Made by a program: the position numbers and the translations under genes. DNA of 64,000 bases from Candidatus Poribacteria bacterium (GTDB lineage Bacteria; Poribacteria; WGA-4E; GCA-2687025). Within the stretch, counting starts at the first letter, position 1. Each line of letters begins with the position of its first letter. This document shows, piece after piece, positions 8,482 to 17,710 of this stretch. The notes below the pieces were generated by a model, which was given only the letters and a program-made list of their open reading frames with translations, did not search any database and was not told the origin of the DNA. The stretch is from the NCBI GenBank assembly GCA_018644665.1, contig JABGQA010000090.1:62001-126000 (forward strand). The letters run 5' to 3'.

Positions 8482-10527
8482 CTACTTCTCGTCACTGTCG
8501 TCTCCGTCTACCTGCACGCGCCGCACCCTGACCTCGGTCGTGTCGGACCGTACCGTGTCATCGGCGTCGTCGGTCTTGCGCTCGTCTGTCGCGTCTCCGT
8601 CGGCGACGAATACGCCGCCCCCCTTGTCCTCGCCATCATCGGCGTCGGCAGCAGCTTCGTCCTTGGAGGCCCCTTCCTCGAGGCTGGCATCGTATTCCTT
8701 GATCACCGAGCCGCTAGCGGAGTAGAGCGTCACGCGCCCGCCTTCGATGACCTTCGATCCGCCATCCGCCGTACGGAACTCCTGTCGGCCCCCGGACGCA
8801 CCGGATCGGCGCGACCCGCCGTCGTTGAAGCCCGACTCAGACGACCCGCCTCCGGGCCCCCGGGCCCCGCCGCGGCCTCGATCCGATCCACCACCGGAGC
8901 CGGCTCGTCGGCCCGGGCCGCGGCCGTTGGCAGAAGCGACGTCGCCGCCCTCGTCCGTTTCGCCGGGGGCGGCCTCGTCGGACACCGCGTTGGGGTCGCC
9001 TTCTGGCGCCGCTACGCGGCGCGCAGCCAGCAAATCCGCGTCGCCGGTGAGGTCAAGCGTCACGGCGAACTGCTGGATCGGCTGGCCGTCCTTCTCTGCC
9101 GAGGTCACCTGTCCAGGGCGCACGTTCTCGAACCACCGGGAGCTGCCCATGTTGCGTACGGCCGTGCCCATCGCGTCCGCCGACCTAGCCTCGAAGCTGA
9201 CGGTCACCTTCCCGGTCGACTCGATGTTGAGCGTCGTCACCGCAATGTCCTGTCGGTTCGGCAGCTGCTCGGTGAGTTCGCGAAGGACGTCGATAACGCT
9301 GTGCTTGGGTTCGAGCATCTCGGTCATGGCGCGCATGTCACTGAGTTTGGCGCTGGTCCGTTTGCCGGACGGGCCGAGCGCGCCGATTTGTCGGTCTAGG
9401 TCCAGCAACTCGCGCGAGCCGTGGGCGCTGATTTGGCTGCTCAGGAACGTGAACGCGGCGATGAGTAGCGCCGCGGCCGCGCCGTACGCAAGCAGAACCC
9501 GGGTCTGGGCGCTCTGCTCGTGGCGGAGCCTCTCCCGCGTGGGCATCAGGTTGACGGTCATCTCGCCGGCGAGCGCCGCGATCCCCAGCCCAATGGACAA
9601 CGCGTACCGCTCCCAGCCACGATCCATGCTGCCAAGTCCGGCGCCGTCCTCGATAGTGCCCGCCCGGACGTCCACACTCACGGGCACGCCGAGGCGCCCT
9701 TGGAGGAGTTCGCTCAGCGACTCGGGACCACCCTCGGACGCAGGCAGCGCCGTCGCCGCGCCCCCGCCAGTCAACCACACCGCACTGAATGGCATCGTCG
9801 TGGGCGATGTCGCGATTTCGGAATCGCGCTGTATCGCGCTGACGCTGCGTTCTGTCTCTGTCACAAGCCGAGACGCCGCGTCGTCGGCGTCCACGGCGAA
9901 CGCGGCCGCGCCCAGCGGGAACGACCTGGTGTAAACGACAGCCCCGTCGCGCACGAGCGCTGCATCTGTCGAGGTATGCCCAATGTCGAGAATCAGAAGG
10001 GCCGAGCCCTTCCCCGAGCCCAGGCCCTGGGCCGCAGCCATAGCGCCCAAGCCGACGACGCCCGGCATGACGCCCATGGGCTTGCCGCCGGCCTCGCGAA
10101 CCGGGGCGATCAGGGCCTCGACATCGGCCGTCCGGGCCGCGACGAGCTCGACAGACGTGCCTGCCTCAGTCTCGCGGGCATCGTGATAGTCGTAGAAAGC
10201 CGTGCCTGGATCGAACGGCAACTCGCTTTCCGCCTGCAGGCCGATTATGTCGCGCAGGCTTGCGTCGTCGAGGCCAGGGGGCAAGTCGTGAAGACGGCGC
10301 ACAACGGTCTGGAGCCTGGGCAGTCCTATAACGCATTTCGCGGACCGCGCGCCTGCCTCGGCGAGAGCGCGCTTGACGGCGGCCGCGCGTTCCTCGGCGT
10401 CGGCCTGCTGGGAGGTAACTACGGACGCGACGCTATCAACGCGCCACCCCTGCCCGGCCGGGGCGATCACCGCGACCTTAACGGCGTGCGAGCCGATGTC
10501 GACGGCGGCGATCCGGTTCTTCGCCAA
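8482..10527 (-). CDS. PilM-PilN fusion (GspL-equivalent) of the secretion platform
   Basis: Residues 1-330 form an actin-like PilM domain with phosphate motifs at D10-I-G-S and D181-I-G-H. A transmembrane helix at about 344-364 follows, then a PilN-like domain (about 365-495). PilM and PilN are separate in type IV pili; fused they match the topology of GspL, the cytoplasmic-membrane link to the GspE ATPase. Residues 500-681 are low-complexity, Gly/Arg/Ser-rich then acidic. The start is a TTG (10527) preceded by a strong AAGGGAG seven bases upstream. The gene sits between gspK and the PilO-like gene, the canonical position of gspL. Confidence 0.85.
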   Translation of the reverse strand: MAKNRIAAVDIGSHAVKVAVIAPAGQGWRVDSVASVVTSQQADAEERAAAVKRALAEAGARSAKCVIGLPRLQTVVRRLHDLPPGLDDASLRDIIGLQAESELPFDPGTAFYDYHDARETEAGTSVELVAARTADVEALIAPVREAGGKPMGVMPGVVGLGAMAAAQGLGSGKGSALLILDIGHTSTDAALVRDGAVVYTRSFPLGAAAFAVDADDAASRLVTETERSVSAIQRDSEIATSPTTMPFSAVWLTGGGAATALPASEGGPESLSELLQGRLGVPVSVDVRAGTIEDGAGLGSMDRGWERYALSIGLGIAALAGEMTVNLMPTRERLRHEQSAQTRVLLAYGAAAALLIAAFTFLSSQISAHGSRELLDLDRQIGALGPSGKRTSAKLSDMRAMTEMLEPKHSVIDVLRELTEQLPNRQDIAVTTLNIESTGKVTVSFEARSADAMGTAVRNMGSSRWFENVRPGQVTSAEKDGQPIQQFAVTLDLTGDADLLAARRVAAPEGDPNAVSDEAAPGETDEGGDVASANGRGPGRRAGSGGGSDRGRGGARGPGGGSSESGFNDGGSRRSGASGGRQEFRTADGGSKVIEGGRVTLYSASGSVIKEYDASLEEGASKDEAAADADDGEDKGGGVFVADGDATDERKTDDADDTVRSDTTEVRVRRVQVDGDDSDEK

Positions 10528-10550
10528 CGTGTTGCTCCCTTAACGGGCCG

Positions 10551-11951
10551 TCAGTTCGTAAGCCAATACCGCGTCTCGATGCCGTCGCCGCTCCGGTCCA
10601 GGACGGCGGCGATCCGCGCGACGGCCTCGCCTTCCGGGGTCAAGCCGTTCGCCTGCACGCGGAACGCCTGCGCGCGGTACGTGATGGTGTTCACCAACTG
10701 CTTGAACGTGTCGTCGTCGATCTGCTCAACGTCCAGCAGCTCGCCCAGGGTCTTGAACGGCGACGACTGCGGCTCGTCCTGCGACGACCCCTCGGGCGCT
10801 GTCTCTCGGCGCTCGATGATGGCCTGCGCCTTGTCTGCGTCCATGCCGGGCAGCAGGGCGAGGATCTCCTGACTCGCCGTATTGATGTTCACTACGCCGC
10901 GAAGCGTGTCCTCGCCCGCGATGGTCGCCTTGTCGACGACCCACTTCATGTCGTCTCGGTTGAGCAACATCGCGTCGCGTATATCGTCGACGCTGCCGTA
11001 ATCACCGTTATCGTCACGATGCCGTACGATGGCCTCGCCCGTGCCTTCGTCGAGTCCGTCCACCTGTGCCAAATCGTCTGCGCTTGCGGAGTTTACGTTC
11101 GTCCGCTCGTCGTCGTTGTCGTCACTATCTTCCGTGCTTAGCTGGTCGCGCACGCTGTCGAGGACGCTCTGGCTGATGGCCGGCACGTCCATCAGGTCTC
11201 CGAGCGAGTCGAATTGCTCCTCATCGCGCTGCGCCGTGATGGCCTCCGCCTCTCCCTGACTGAGCAACTCCGCGCCGTCCTGCCCCGTTAGGCCCTGCAC
11301 GAGCGCGTTGGCGTCCGCGTCGTTGATGTTCGTGCGCTCCTCGCCGCCCGTTTGCACGTTCTTATCGACGGCGTACACGGTGATAAGGTTGATGAGTGGC
11401 GTCGCTTGCTCGGCGCCCTCGATCTGCTCCCCACCGTAGAGGATATCTGCTGTCATGCCCTCTGCTCTGGCGACGTCTCCGGGCGATCGGAACGGCCTGG
11501 CCGCGACGATGGCCTGCGCAATCGTCGGTCGTTCGTCCTCGAGCGCGGCGGTGAGCCCCAGCAGGCCGGTAATCAAGCTTTCATCGGCGGCGTTCACGTC
11601 TACCAGGGCGTTCTCGTCCGTCGCGGTGAGTTCATAGGCGTACGTCTTGGTAGCGATCGTCGGGTCTTCAAGCTCGCCCTCGATCGTCTGCGCCCACTCT
11701 TCCACAGCGTCGTCGTAGGTCGTGTCGTCCTCGGCCAGGACACGCGTGAACTGCGCGATGCCGGCCTTCGCCGCGTATTCGAGCTGAGTTCGGTCGACGA
11801 CGTTCTCGGCCATGCGTGTGTCGAGGTGGACCATGTACAGGTACTCAGTGGCGAGCACCGACAACACCGCCATGATCCAAAGGGTGGCGATCAACGCGAG
11901 GCCGGAATCGCCGGGTCGATGCGCCCGCGCGCACTCCCTGCGCATGGTCAT
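10551..11951 (-). CDS. gspK: type II secretion minor pseudopilin GspK
   Basis: This 466-residue pseudopilin has a short positive leader and the hydrophobic helix SGLALIATLWIMAVLSVLA, the pattern of GspK, which lacks the usual Glu5. Repeated helix-hairpin-helix-like segments (VNAADESLITGLLG, INDADANALVQGL and others) are characteristic of the GspK alpha-domain. GspK caps the pseudopilus tip with GspI and GspJ. It is longer than the usual ~320 residues because of extra hairpin repeats. The ATG overlaps the gspJ stop by four bases, which settles the start. Confidence 0.88.
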   Translation of the reverse strand: MTMRRECARAHRPGDSGLALIATLWIMAVLSVLATEYLYMVHLDTRMAENVVDRTQLEYAAKAGIAQFTRVLAEDDTTYDDAVEEWAQTIEGELEDPTIATKTYAYELTATDENALVDVNAADESLITGLLGLTAALEDERPTIAQAIVAARPFRSPGDVARAEGMTADILYGGEQIEGAEQATPLINLITVYAVDKNVQTGGEERTNINDADANALVQGLTGQDGAELLSQGEAEAITAQRDEEQFDSLGDLMDVPAISQSVLDSVRDQLSTEDSDDNDDERTNVNSASADDLAQVDGLDEGTGEAIVRHRDDNGDYGSVDDIRDAMLLNRDDMKWVVDKATIAGEDTLRGVVNINTASQEILALLPGMDADKAQAIIERRETAPEGSSQDEPQSSPFKTLGELLDVEQIDDDTFKQLVNTITYRAQAFRVQANGLTPEGEAVARIAAVLDRSGDGIETRYWLTN

Positions 11952-12853
11952 GGGCCTCCTGGGGGCCCTTGCGGCCCCGGCTGTCCCTGCTGCCCAGGCT
12001 GCCCGTCCTGCCCGTCCTCTGCGGCCGTGGTCTCGGCAGGCGACGACATGAAGCGCGCGGCGGAGGAACGTGTGTAGAACACCGCAGCGTCGCCCTCGTC
12101 CTGGACTGTAAGCGCGACCCGGACGACGGCCGGGACGCCCTGCTCCTCGACGTCCCACTGCTCCCACCATTCCTCGCCGTCGAAGAACTCGAAGTTCAGC
12201 GACCGTACGCCGTCGATGACGGCGTCCACCACGGCCCCTTGCTCCTCGAGCATCGCGACCATCGTCGTTGGGTCCTGCCCAAGGGCGTCTCCGAACGCCT
12301 CCTCGAGTTCCAGCGTCGATGTGGTGATGCGCAGGAGGGACTGCGTCGCGGCCTCGTCGGGGTCCGCGAGGGCAGAACCTTGCGGGAGCGCGGGGTCCGG
12401 GCCGACCATGTAGGCGACGCGCAGCAGGTCGCTCAGGACACTCCCGATCGCATCTTCGTCTTCCTGGGTAGGGCCGGTGTTCTGCCGTAGACTCGGCGGC
12501 AACGACGACATCGGCGCCGCCTCCCCCGACGACTGGGTCGGACGCACGTGTGCGACGAACGTGACCATGTCGAGGCCTTCTCCCTCGACTTCGCCAGGGG
12601 CGTCCTCGAAGTACAGCATCAACGCGTCGTCATCAGCGTCGGCGATGCCGTTGGCGATGTCGCGCGTAAGTTCGGCGATGCCCATGCGTACGCTCTGCCC
12701 AAGCGCGAGCCGGCCCACGCCCTGCTGATATACATCCACGGCGTGGGTGAAGGACGAGTACGCCATTCCTGCGACGATGGACAGAAGCGTCATCGTTACC
12801 AACAACTCGACAAGAGTGAAGCCGTCGTCGCGCTGCGCGCGGAGGTCCGTCAT
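11948..12853 (-). CDS. gspJ: type II secretion minor pseudopilin GspJ
   Basis: This 301-residue protein has a class III prepilin signal: a charged leader, then G-FTLVELLV with Glu at position 5 of the mature protein, and a long hydrophobic helix. A beta-rich domain follows. Order after gspI, size and sequence (GMAYSSFTHAV following the helix) support GspJ, part of the I-J-K tip complex. The last ~25 residues are a Gly/Pro/Gln repeat that looks collagen-like. Start and stop overlap both neighbours by a few bases. Confidence 0.85.
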   Translation of the reverse strand: MTDLRAQRDDGFTLVELLVTMTLLSIVAGMAYSSFTHAVDVYQQGVGRLALGQSVRMGIAELTRDIANGIADADDDALMLYFEDAPGEVEGEGLDMVTFVAHVRPTQSSGEAAPMSSLPPSLRQNTGPTQEDEDAIGSVLSDLLRVAYMVGPDPALPQGSALADPDEAATQSLLRITTSTLELEEAFGDALGQDPTTMVAMLEEQGAVVDAVIDGVRSLNFEFFDGEEWWEQWDVEEQGVPAVVRVALTVQDEGDAAVFYTRSSAARFMSSPAETTAAEDGQDGQPGQQGQPGPQGPPGGP

Positions 12854-13287
12854 CGGCCCGGACCTTGCGGGCCGCCAGGGCCGCCCTGGCCGGCGCCGCC
12901 GTCCTGGCCCCCAGCCTGACCGCCGCCCGCCATGTACGTCCGCACGGCCAGTTCACGCTGTTCGCCGGCCTCAAGCCATTGCACGCGGACGGTCACGTCG
13001 TACAGCTCCTCGATCTCGGTCAGGCTTGCCACAGAGGTGGCCCAGGTGAACAGACTACCCTCTCCGAAGTCGCCCTGATCCTCGCCCTCCTCCGGTGCCC
13101 CGAGGGCTTCCATCTCACTCAGCTTGTCGCGCAGCAGGTACGCCGCGGTCGTCTCCCGCTCCGCCGTCGACCGCGACCGCGCGCTCGTTGTGAAGGCGAT
13201 CATGACCGTGGGAAGCACAGCTGCCAGGATGGCCATTGCTACGAGGACTTCGAGAAGGGTGAACCCGCGATCGGCGCGGCGCATCAC
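12850..13287 (-). CDS. gspI: type II secretion minor pseudopilin GspI
   Basis: This 145-residue prepilin has the signature RGFTLLEVLVAMAILA and the conserved downstream segment with YLLRDKLSEME, typical of GspI/PulI. It nucleates the tip complex with GspJ and GspK. The C-terminus is again a Gly/Gln/Pro-rich tail, absent from classical GspI. Two starts are possible: GTG at 13287, overlapping the gspH stop in the usual four-base pattern, or ATG at 13284. Confidence 0.86.
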   Translation of the reverse strand: MMRRADRGFTLLEVLVAMAILAAVLPTVMIAFTTSARSRSTAERETTAAYLLRDKLSEMEALGAPEEGEDQGDFGEGSLFTWATSVASLTEIEELYDVTVRVQWLEAGEQRELAVRTYMAGGGQAGGQDGGAGQGGPGGPQGPGR

Positions 13288-13961
13288 AGGGCCTCCGTCG
13301 ACAGTCCCGCGAACGACATCTCGTCCTGGGAGAGCCGCCGCGCCTTCGTCCGGGCCGCCGCGAGAGGGACGTCGACGACGGCTCCGCGGTTATCCGTGTT
13401 CACGAAGTAGACGCTCGCGGGCTCCGCGGTGCCGTCTGGTCGGAAGGTGATGTAGTCGAAGTCGACGGTCGTTGTATTCACCGCGCCCTCACGGTCGACG
13501 TCAATCCGCGCCAAGACGACGGCCTTGACCATATCCTGGGGCCGGCCGAGTATGCCGCGCGTCAGGCCGGCTGCCGCGCCACCCACCGCCACGCCGGTCT
13601 CCGCCGCTTCCTCCTCGGCGTCGGGCCCTAACGCTCCCAAGCCGACGGTCGCGGACAGGTCGCCGAATTCCAGCGCGGCCTCCTTGGCGAGCCAAAACGA
13701 CTGCTCCGTGAAGTCGAACACGACCACGAACGCCTCGCCCTCCGCCATCGCGGCGTCGCGCGCGTACAGACACAGGCCGCGGACCGAATCGGCTGCGGCG
13801 TTGAGCTTCCGGCCCTCGGAGAACGCCCTCAGGGACGGCGCCCCGATGGTGAGGAGGATCGACATGATGGCGAGCACGACGAGCATCTCGACGAGCGTGA
13901 AGCCGCGGTCGGATCGCGGTCTGCGTCGACGGAGGCGCCGGCGTGGCTCAGCCGCCGTCAT
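13284..13961 (-). CDS. gspH: type II secretion minor pseudopilin GspH
   Basis: This 225-residue prepilin begins with an Arg-rich leader, then RGFTLVEMLVVLAIMSILLTIGAPSL, including the Ala-Pro-Ser turn common in GspH/FimT proteins. The globular part is beta-rich with an Ala/Gly-rich loop near the middle and ends in a strand set (DFDYITFRPDGTAEPASVYF) like the GspH C-terminal domain. The ATG at 13961 overlaps the end of gspG by 14 bases and leaves a leader of sensible length; an upstream ATG at 14021 would add 20 residues. Confidence 0.83.
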   Translation of the reverse strand: MTAAEPRRRLRRRRPRSDRGFTLVEMLVVLAIMSILLTIGAPSLRAFSEGRKLNAAADSVRGLCLYARDAAMAEGEAFVVVFDFTEQSFWLAKEAALEFGDLSATVGLGALGPDAEEEAAETGVAVGGAAAGLTRGILGRPQDMVKAVVLARIDVDREGAVNTTTVDFDYITFRPDGTAEPASVYFVNTDNRGAVVDVPLAAARTKARRLSQDEMSFAGLSTEAL

Positions 13962-14466
13962 CCACCACACCCGCGTAGTTCGTGATGTCGGCGTCGTTGT
14001 CAGCGCCACCTTCCTGGCCATCCTTGCCGTAGGAGATCAGGTCGAACTCGAAGCCGAGGTCGCTATTGTCGCCAGGATAGACGTAGACATAGGGCGTGCC
14101 CCACGGGTCGTCGATCACGCCGTCCGAGGTCACCATGCCGCGCACGTACGGGCCTGTCCAGCCGTCCGCGGTATCGGGCTGCGTCACGAGCGATTCGAGA
14201 CCCTCCTCGGATGACGGGTAGTCGCCGACATCGATCGCATAGCGGTGCAGCGCGTCCTCGAACGTGCGGACCTGCATCAACGCCTTCGTCTGCCGGGCCT
14301 GGTCGATACGCTTCAGGACGACCGGCGATATCCCCGCAGCCAAGATGCCCACGATCGTGAGCACGACGAGGATCTCGACGAGCGTGAACCCCTGGTCACG
14401 GTCCGAGTTCTCTCTCCGCCATGCGGCGCCGGCACGCGCCAGGCGGTGCAGCAGCCGAGTCATCAT
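13948..14466 (-). CDS. gspG: type II secretion major pseudopilin GspG
   Basis: This 172-residue protein is the main subunit of the pseudopilus. It has the prepilin site QGFTLVEILVVLTIVGILA, then the GspG hallmarks: RYAIDVGDYPSSEEGLESLV, the DPWGTPY loop, and the C-terminal calcium-binding region around DLISYGKDGQEGG. Length is slightly above the classical ~145 because of a longer leader. A good AAGGAG ribosome site precedes two tandem ATG codons (14466 and 14463). It follows gspF by 42 bases. Confidence 0.95.
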   Translation of the reverse strand: MMTRLLHRLARAGAAWRRENSDRDQGFTLVEILVVLTIVGILAAGISPVVLKRIDQARQTKALMQVRTFEDALHRYAIDVGDYPSSEEGLESLVTQPDTADGWTGPYVRGMVTSDGVIDDPWGTPYVYVYPGDNSDLGFEFDLISYGKDGQEGGADNDADITNYAGVVDDGG

Positions 14467-14508
14467 GCGCCCTGTGCTCCTTAGTAGATGCGCTCGCCCG
14501 CGGCGTCG

Positions 14509-15786
14509 CTAGCCGAGGCTCTGCGAGATGTTGACGATGGGATAGATGATGGCGACCGCGATCACGACGACAATGCCTGCCATGAAGAGTATCAGCACGG
14601 GGCCGAGGGCCGCCACGAGCCTCTCCAACGAGCGCTTGATCTCTAGGTCGTAGTATCCCGCTAAGTGGGCCAGCATCACCTCCGGCTTGCCGGTCTCCTC
14701 GCCGATTGCGAGCATGTCCGTCACTATCAGCGGGAACAGCCCGGTGTCGCCAAGAGGGCCCGCGAGCCCGGCGCCGCGTTCGACCTGCCCCTCAACTTCA
14801 TCGAGAGCGCGCTCGTAGACGAGACTGCCCGTCGTGCCCTTGGCAACGCGCAGGGCCGGCAGCAGCATCACGCCGTTGTCTAGGAGAGTGCTCATCGTCT
14901 GGGTCAGGCGCACCAGCGCGAAGTTGCGAACTACGCTTCCCATAAGAGGGAGACGCATGCGCGCTCGGTCAAACGCGAGCATTCCCTCGTCCGTGCGCTT
15001 GTAACGTCGGACCGCCCCGACGACGACGAGAACGACCGCCAGCAGCGCGCCTGGGAGCGGCACGCCGTGCAGCAGCGGTACATCGAAGGCCCGCCACATC
15101 CAGAAGATCCCGTAGGGCGCACTCGCGAAATTCACGACCGCGATTAGCCCGCGGGTCACCGCGGGGAGGTCCGCTCCGAGATCCTGGAACATGGACACGA
15201 AGCGCGGAATGACGACGAACATCAACACGGCGACGATCGTCACCGTGATGCCGAGAAGGATGATCGGGTAGATGAGGGCCGAGACGACGGAATCGCGCAG
15301 TTCACGTTGCTGACGACTGAAGTCCGACAGCCTCTGAAGGACCAGACCGAGCACGCCGCCCTGCTGTCCCGAGTCCACCATGTTGGTGTAAAGGGTGTCG
15401 AACTGCTTCGGGTGCTTTGCGAGGGCCTCTGCGAGCGACTCGCCGCGCTCTACATCGTGCCTGATCTTCTCAACAACGCGCCGAAGGTCGACGTTCTCCA
15501 TCTGTTCGGAGCACACCGTCAGCGCTCGATCCAACGGCACGCCGCTGTTCACTAGCGTAGAGAGCTGGAACGTGAAGAACTCGACCGCCTGGGGCTTGAT
15601 CGGGTCGCCAAAGCGGAAGCGGCGTAGGCCGCCCGCCTCGTCGTCCGCAGCCGTCTCCTCGACGCGCGTCGGGAAGTAGCCCATGTCCCGCAGCCGGGCG
15701 ACGAGTTCACCGGTCGACGAAGCGTCCATGGCGCCGGACGTCTTCGATCCCGTGGCGGTAACGGCGTGATACGCGTAGCGCGGCAT
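14509..15786 (-). CDS. gspF: type II secretion inner-membrane platform protein GspF
   Basis: This 425-residue polytopic protein has the two repeated T2SSF domains (about residues 75-195 and 280-400), each followed by hydrophobic segments, giving the three membrane helices expected near residues 175, 225 and 385. The N-terminal YHAVTATGSKTSGAMDASS region is typical of GspF/PilC. It anchors the pseudopilus assembly machine and couples to the GspE ATPase. A GGAG element six bases before the ATG supports the start. The gspE stop is only 15 bases upstream. Confidence 0.95.
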   Translation of the reverse strand: MPRYAYHAVTATGSKTSGAMDASSTGELVARLRDMGYFPTRVEETAADDEAGGLRRFRFGDPIKPQAVEFFTFQLSTLVNSGVPLDRALTVCSEQMENVDLRRVVEKIRHDVERGESLAEALAKHPKQFDTLYTNMVDSGQQGGVLGLVLQRLSDFSRQQRELRDSVVSALIYPIILLGITVTIVAVLMFVVIPRFVSMFQDLGADLPAVTRGLIAVVNFASAPYGIFWMWRAFDVPLLHGVPLPGALLAVVLVVVGAVRRYKRTDEGMLAFDRARMRLPLMGSVVRNFALVRLTQTMSTLLDNGVMLLPALRVAKGTTGSLVYERALDEVEGQVERGAGLAGPLGDTGLFPLIVTDMLAIGEETGKPEVMLAHLAGYYDLEIKRSLERLVAALGPVLILFMAGIVVVIAVAIIYPIVNISQSLG

Positions 15787-15801
15787 TCGCGTCTCCGGCC
15801 C

Positions 15802-17544
15802 TTAGGACACCACCATTGCGGCCTCGGCGTCCGGTGTCAGTCGGCGCACCTCGTCGACCGTCGTGATCCCGGCAAGCGCCTTGCGCCAACCGTCCTCCCG
15901 CAGGGTGCGCATCCCGTTCCGGACCGCAGCCTGCCGAATCTTCGTCGCCGCGATGCTCTCGAGCGCCAAGGCGCGCAGTTCGTCGTCGATGTGCATGATC
16001 TCGAACATGCCTACCCGACCCTTGAAGCCCGTGTTACGGCATGCCGGGCACCCGACGGGACGCGGCACGCGCCACTCCGAGGACGCGTCGCCCGGAGCTA
16101 TGCCCATCGCGGTCAGATCCTCCTCGGTCGGCGGCCCATGCGTGGCGCACTCCTGGCACACCCGGCGCGGCAACCGTTGCGCGATCACCCCCTCAAGCGT
16201 CGACGACACGAGGTACGGGTCGACACCCATCGCCACGAGTCGCGTAATCGCTGACGGCGCGTCGTTCGTGTGGAGGGACGACAGAACGAGGTGGCCGGTG
16301 AGAGACGTGTGGATCGCCATGTCCGCCGTTTCCATGTCCCGGATCTCACCGACCATGACCTTGTCGGGGTCCTGGCGGAGGATGTGTCTGAGGGCGCGCT
16401 CGAACGTGACGTCGATCTCTGCGTTGACCGGGATCTGGTTGATGCCTTCGAGGTCGTACTCGACCGGGTCTTCGACGGTGATTATCTTGGAGCCGACGTC
16501 CTTCATCTCGTTCAAGCACGCGTTTAGCGTGGTCGTTTTGCCGCTGCCCGTTGGGCCCGTCGCCAGGATCATCCCCCACGGCTTCGCGATCATTCTGAGG
16601 AAGGTCTGATAGTCGTCGTCGAGCAAGCCCACCTGGGCGAGGCCAAGGCGCACCATGTTTCTGTCGAGGATGCGCATCGCGATGCTCTCACCCCAGATGG
16701 TCGGCACGGTGCTCACGCGGATGTCGATCTCTCGGCGTCCAAGGGTGGCGATTATCACCTCAATGCGGCCGTCCTGCGGTCGGCGCGTCTCGGCGATATT
16801 CATGTGCGACATGAGTTTGATGCGTGACGTGATCGCCGCCTGCAAGTGCTTCGGAGGCGACGGGCGCGGCTCAAGTACCCCGTCCAGACGGAATCGGATC
16901 TGTAGGTTCGCCTCAAACGGCTCCACATGGATGTCTGTGGCGCCCTCCCGCACGGCGTCGATGATGATCTGGTTCACCGCCTCCATGACCGTCGGGTCTT
17001 GGGCGAGGATGTCGGCCTGTAGACCGTAGTCGTGGATCTCATCGACGGTCTGGAGAGTCACGTCGCCAGTCGGACTCGCGAGTTGCCCGCTGATGAGCTG
17101 CTCGGTGCTCTTCCCATAGAAGCGGCGGATCGCGTCTTCGATGTCATCCGGGTCGGCGAGTGTCGCCGCGACCTCACGACCGGTTAGCACGCGCAATTCG
17201 TCAAGCAGTTGGATGTCCAGTATGTCCGCGACGGCTACGACAAGCGAGCCGTTCTCCAGGGCCAACGGAGCCACGTGCTGCTTGTAAGCATACGCAGCGC
17301 GAACCGCCTGAACGGCGTCGATGTCCGGCAGCCTGTTCGCGAGCCATACGCACGGGACCCCCAACTGCACGGCCTGCTTGGCGACATCGAGGCCGGCCGG
17401 CGTCACGTACTCGCGCAATATGTCGTCGGTGCTAGCGGGATCGGCGGTCTGAATGCGCGCGCGCGCCTGGCTTGCCACGTCGGCGGAGATGAATCCACCG
17501 TCTTCGAGGGCGGCCAATAGCGGTCTGTCGTCGGGCTGGTTCAC
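15802..17544 (-). CDS. gspE: type II secretion ATPase GspE
   Basis: This hexameric ATPase powers pseudopilus assembly. From the GTG at 17544 it is 580 residues: an N-terminal GspE_N domain, then the core with Walker A GPTGSGKTTT (about 330-339), the Asp box, Walker B in VMVGEIRD, and a tetracysteine zinc finger (CQEC and CPAC) near residues 463-502. The GTG is preferred because GAGGAAAGG lies just upstream; an ATG at 17589 would add 15 residues. It is the first gene of the secretion operon, so the promoter should lie in 17545-17710. Confidence 0.95.
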   Translation of the reverse strand: MNQPDDRPLLAALEDGGFISADVASQARARIQTADPASTDDILREYVTPAGLDVAKQAVQLGVPCVWLANRLPDIDAVQAVRAAYAYKQHVAPLALENGSLVVAVADILDIQLLDELRVLTGREVAATLADPDDIEDAIRRFYGKSTEQLISGQLASPTGDVTLQTVDEIHDYGLQADILAQDPTVMEAVNQIIIDAVREGATDIHVEPFEANLQIRFRLDGVLEPRPSPPKHLQAAITSRIKLMSHMNIAETRRPQDGRIEVIIATLGRREIDIRVSTVPTIWGESIAMRILDRNMVRLGLAQVGLLDDDYQTFLRMIAKPWGMILATGPTGSGKTTTLNACLNEMKDVGSKIITVEDPVEYDLEGINQIPVNAEIDVTFERALRHILRQDPDKVMVGEIRDMETADMAIHTSLTGHLVLSSLHTNDAPSAITRLVAMGVDPYLVSSTLEGVIAQRLPRRVCQECATHGPPTEEDLTAMGIAPGDASSEWRVPRPVGCPACRNTGFKGRVGMFEIMHIDDELRALALESIAATKIRQAAVRNGMRTLREDGWRKALAGITTVDEVRRLTPDAEAAMVVS

Positions 17545-17710
17545 GGCACGCCTTTCCTCACGCGCGACCCATCGTTCGGAACCCACCATTTAGACGGGCG
17601 TGGCGCCGTTGGGTTTACAGCGATGGGGCCCTGTGACGCAGGGACGCTACTGATATGGTCGGGCGTCGTTCAGGCCTCGGCAACGGCCGTGCGCGGCGTC
17701 GCCGAGAGCG

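Noticed and set aside
8747-9934. A 395-codon plus-strand frame opposite the PilM/PilN gene
   Set aside because: Low-complexity Pro/Ser/Arg composition, no ribosome site, and opposite a well-supported gene.
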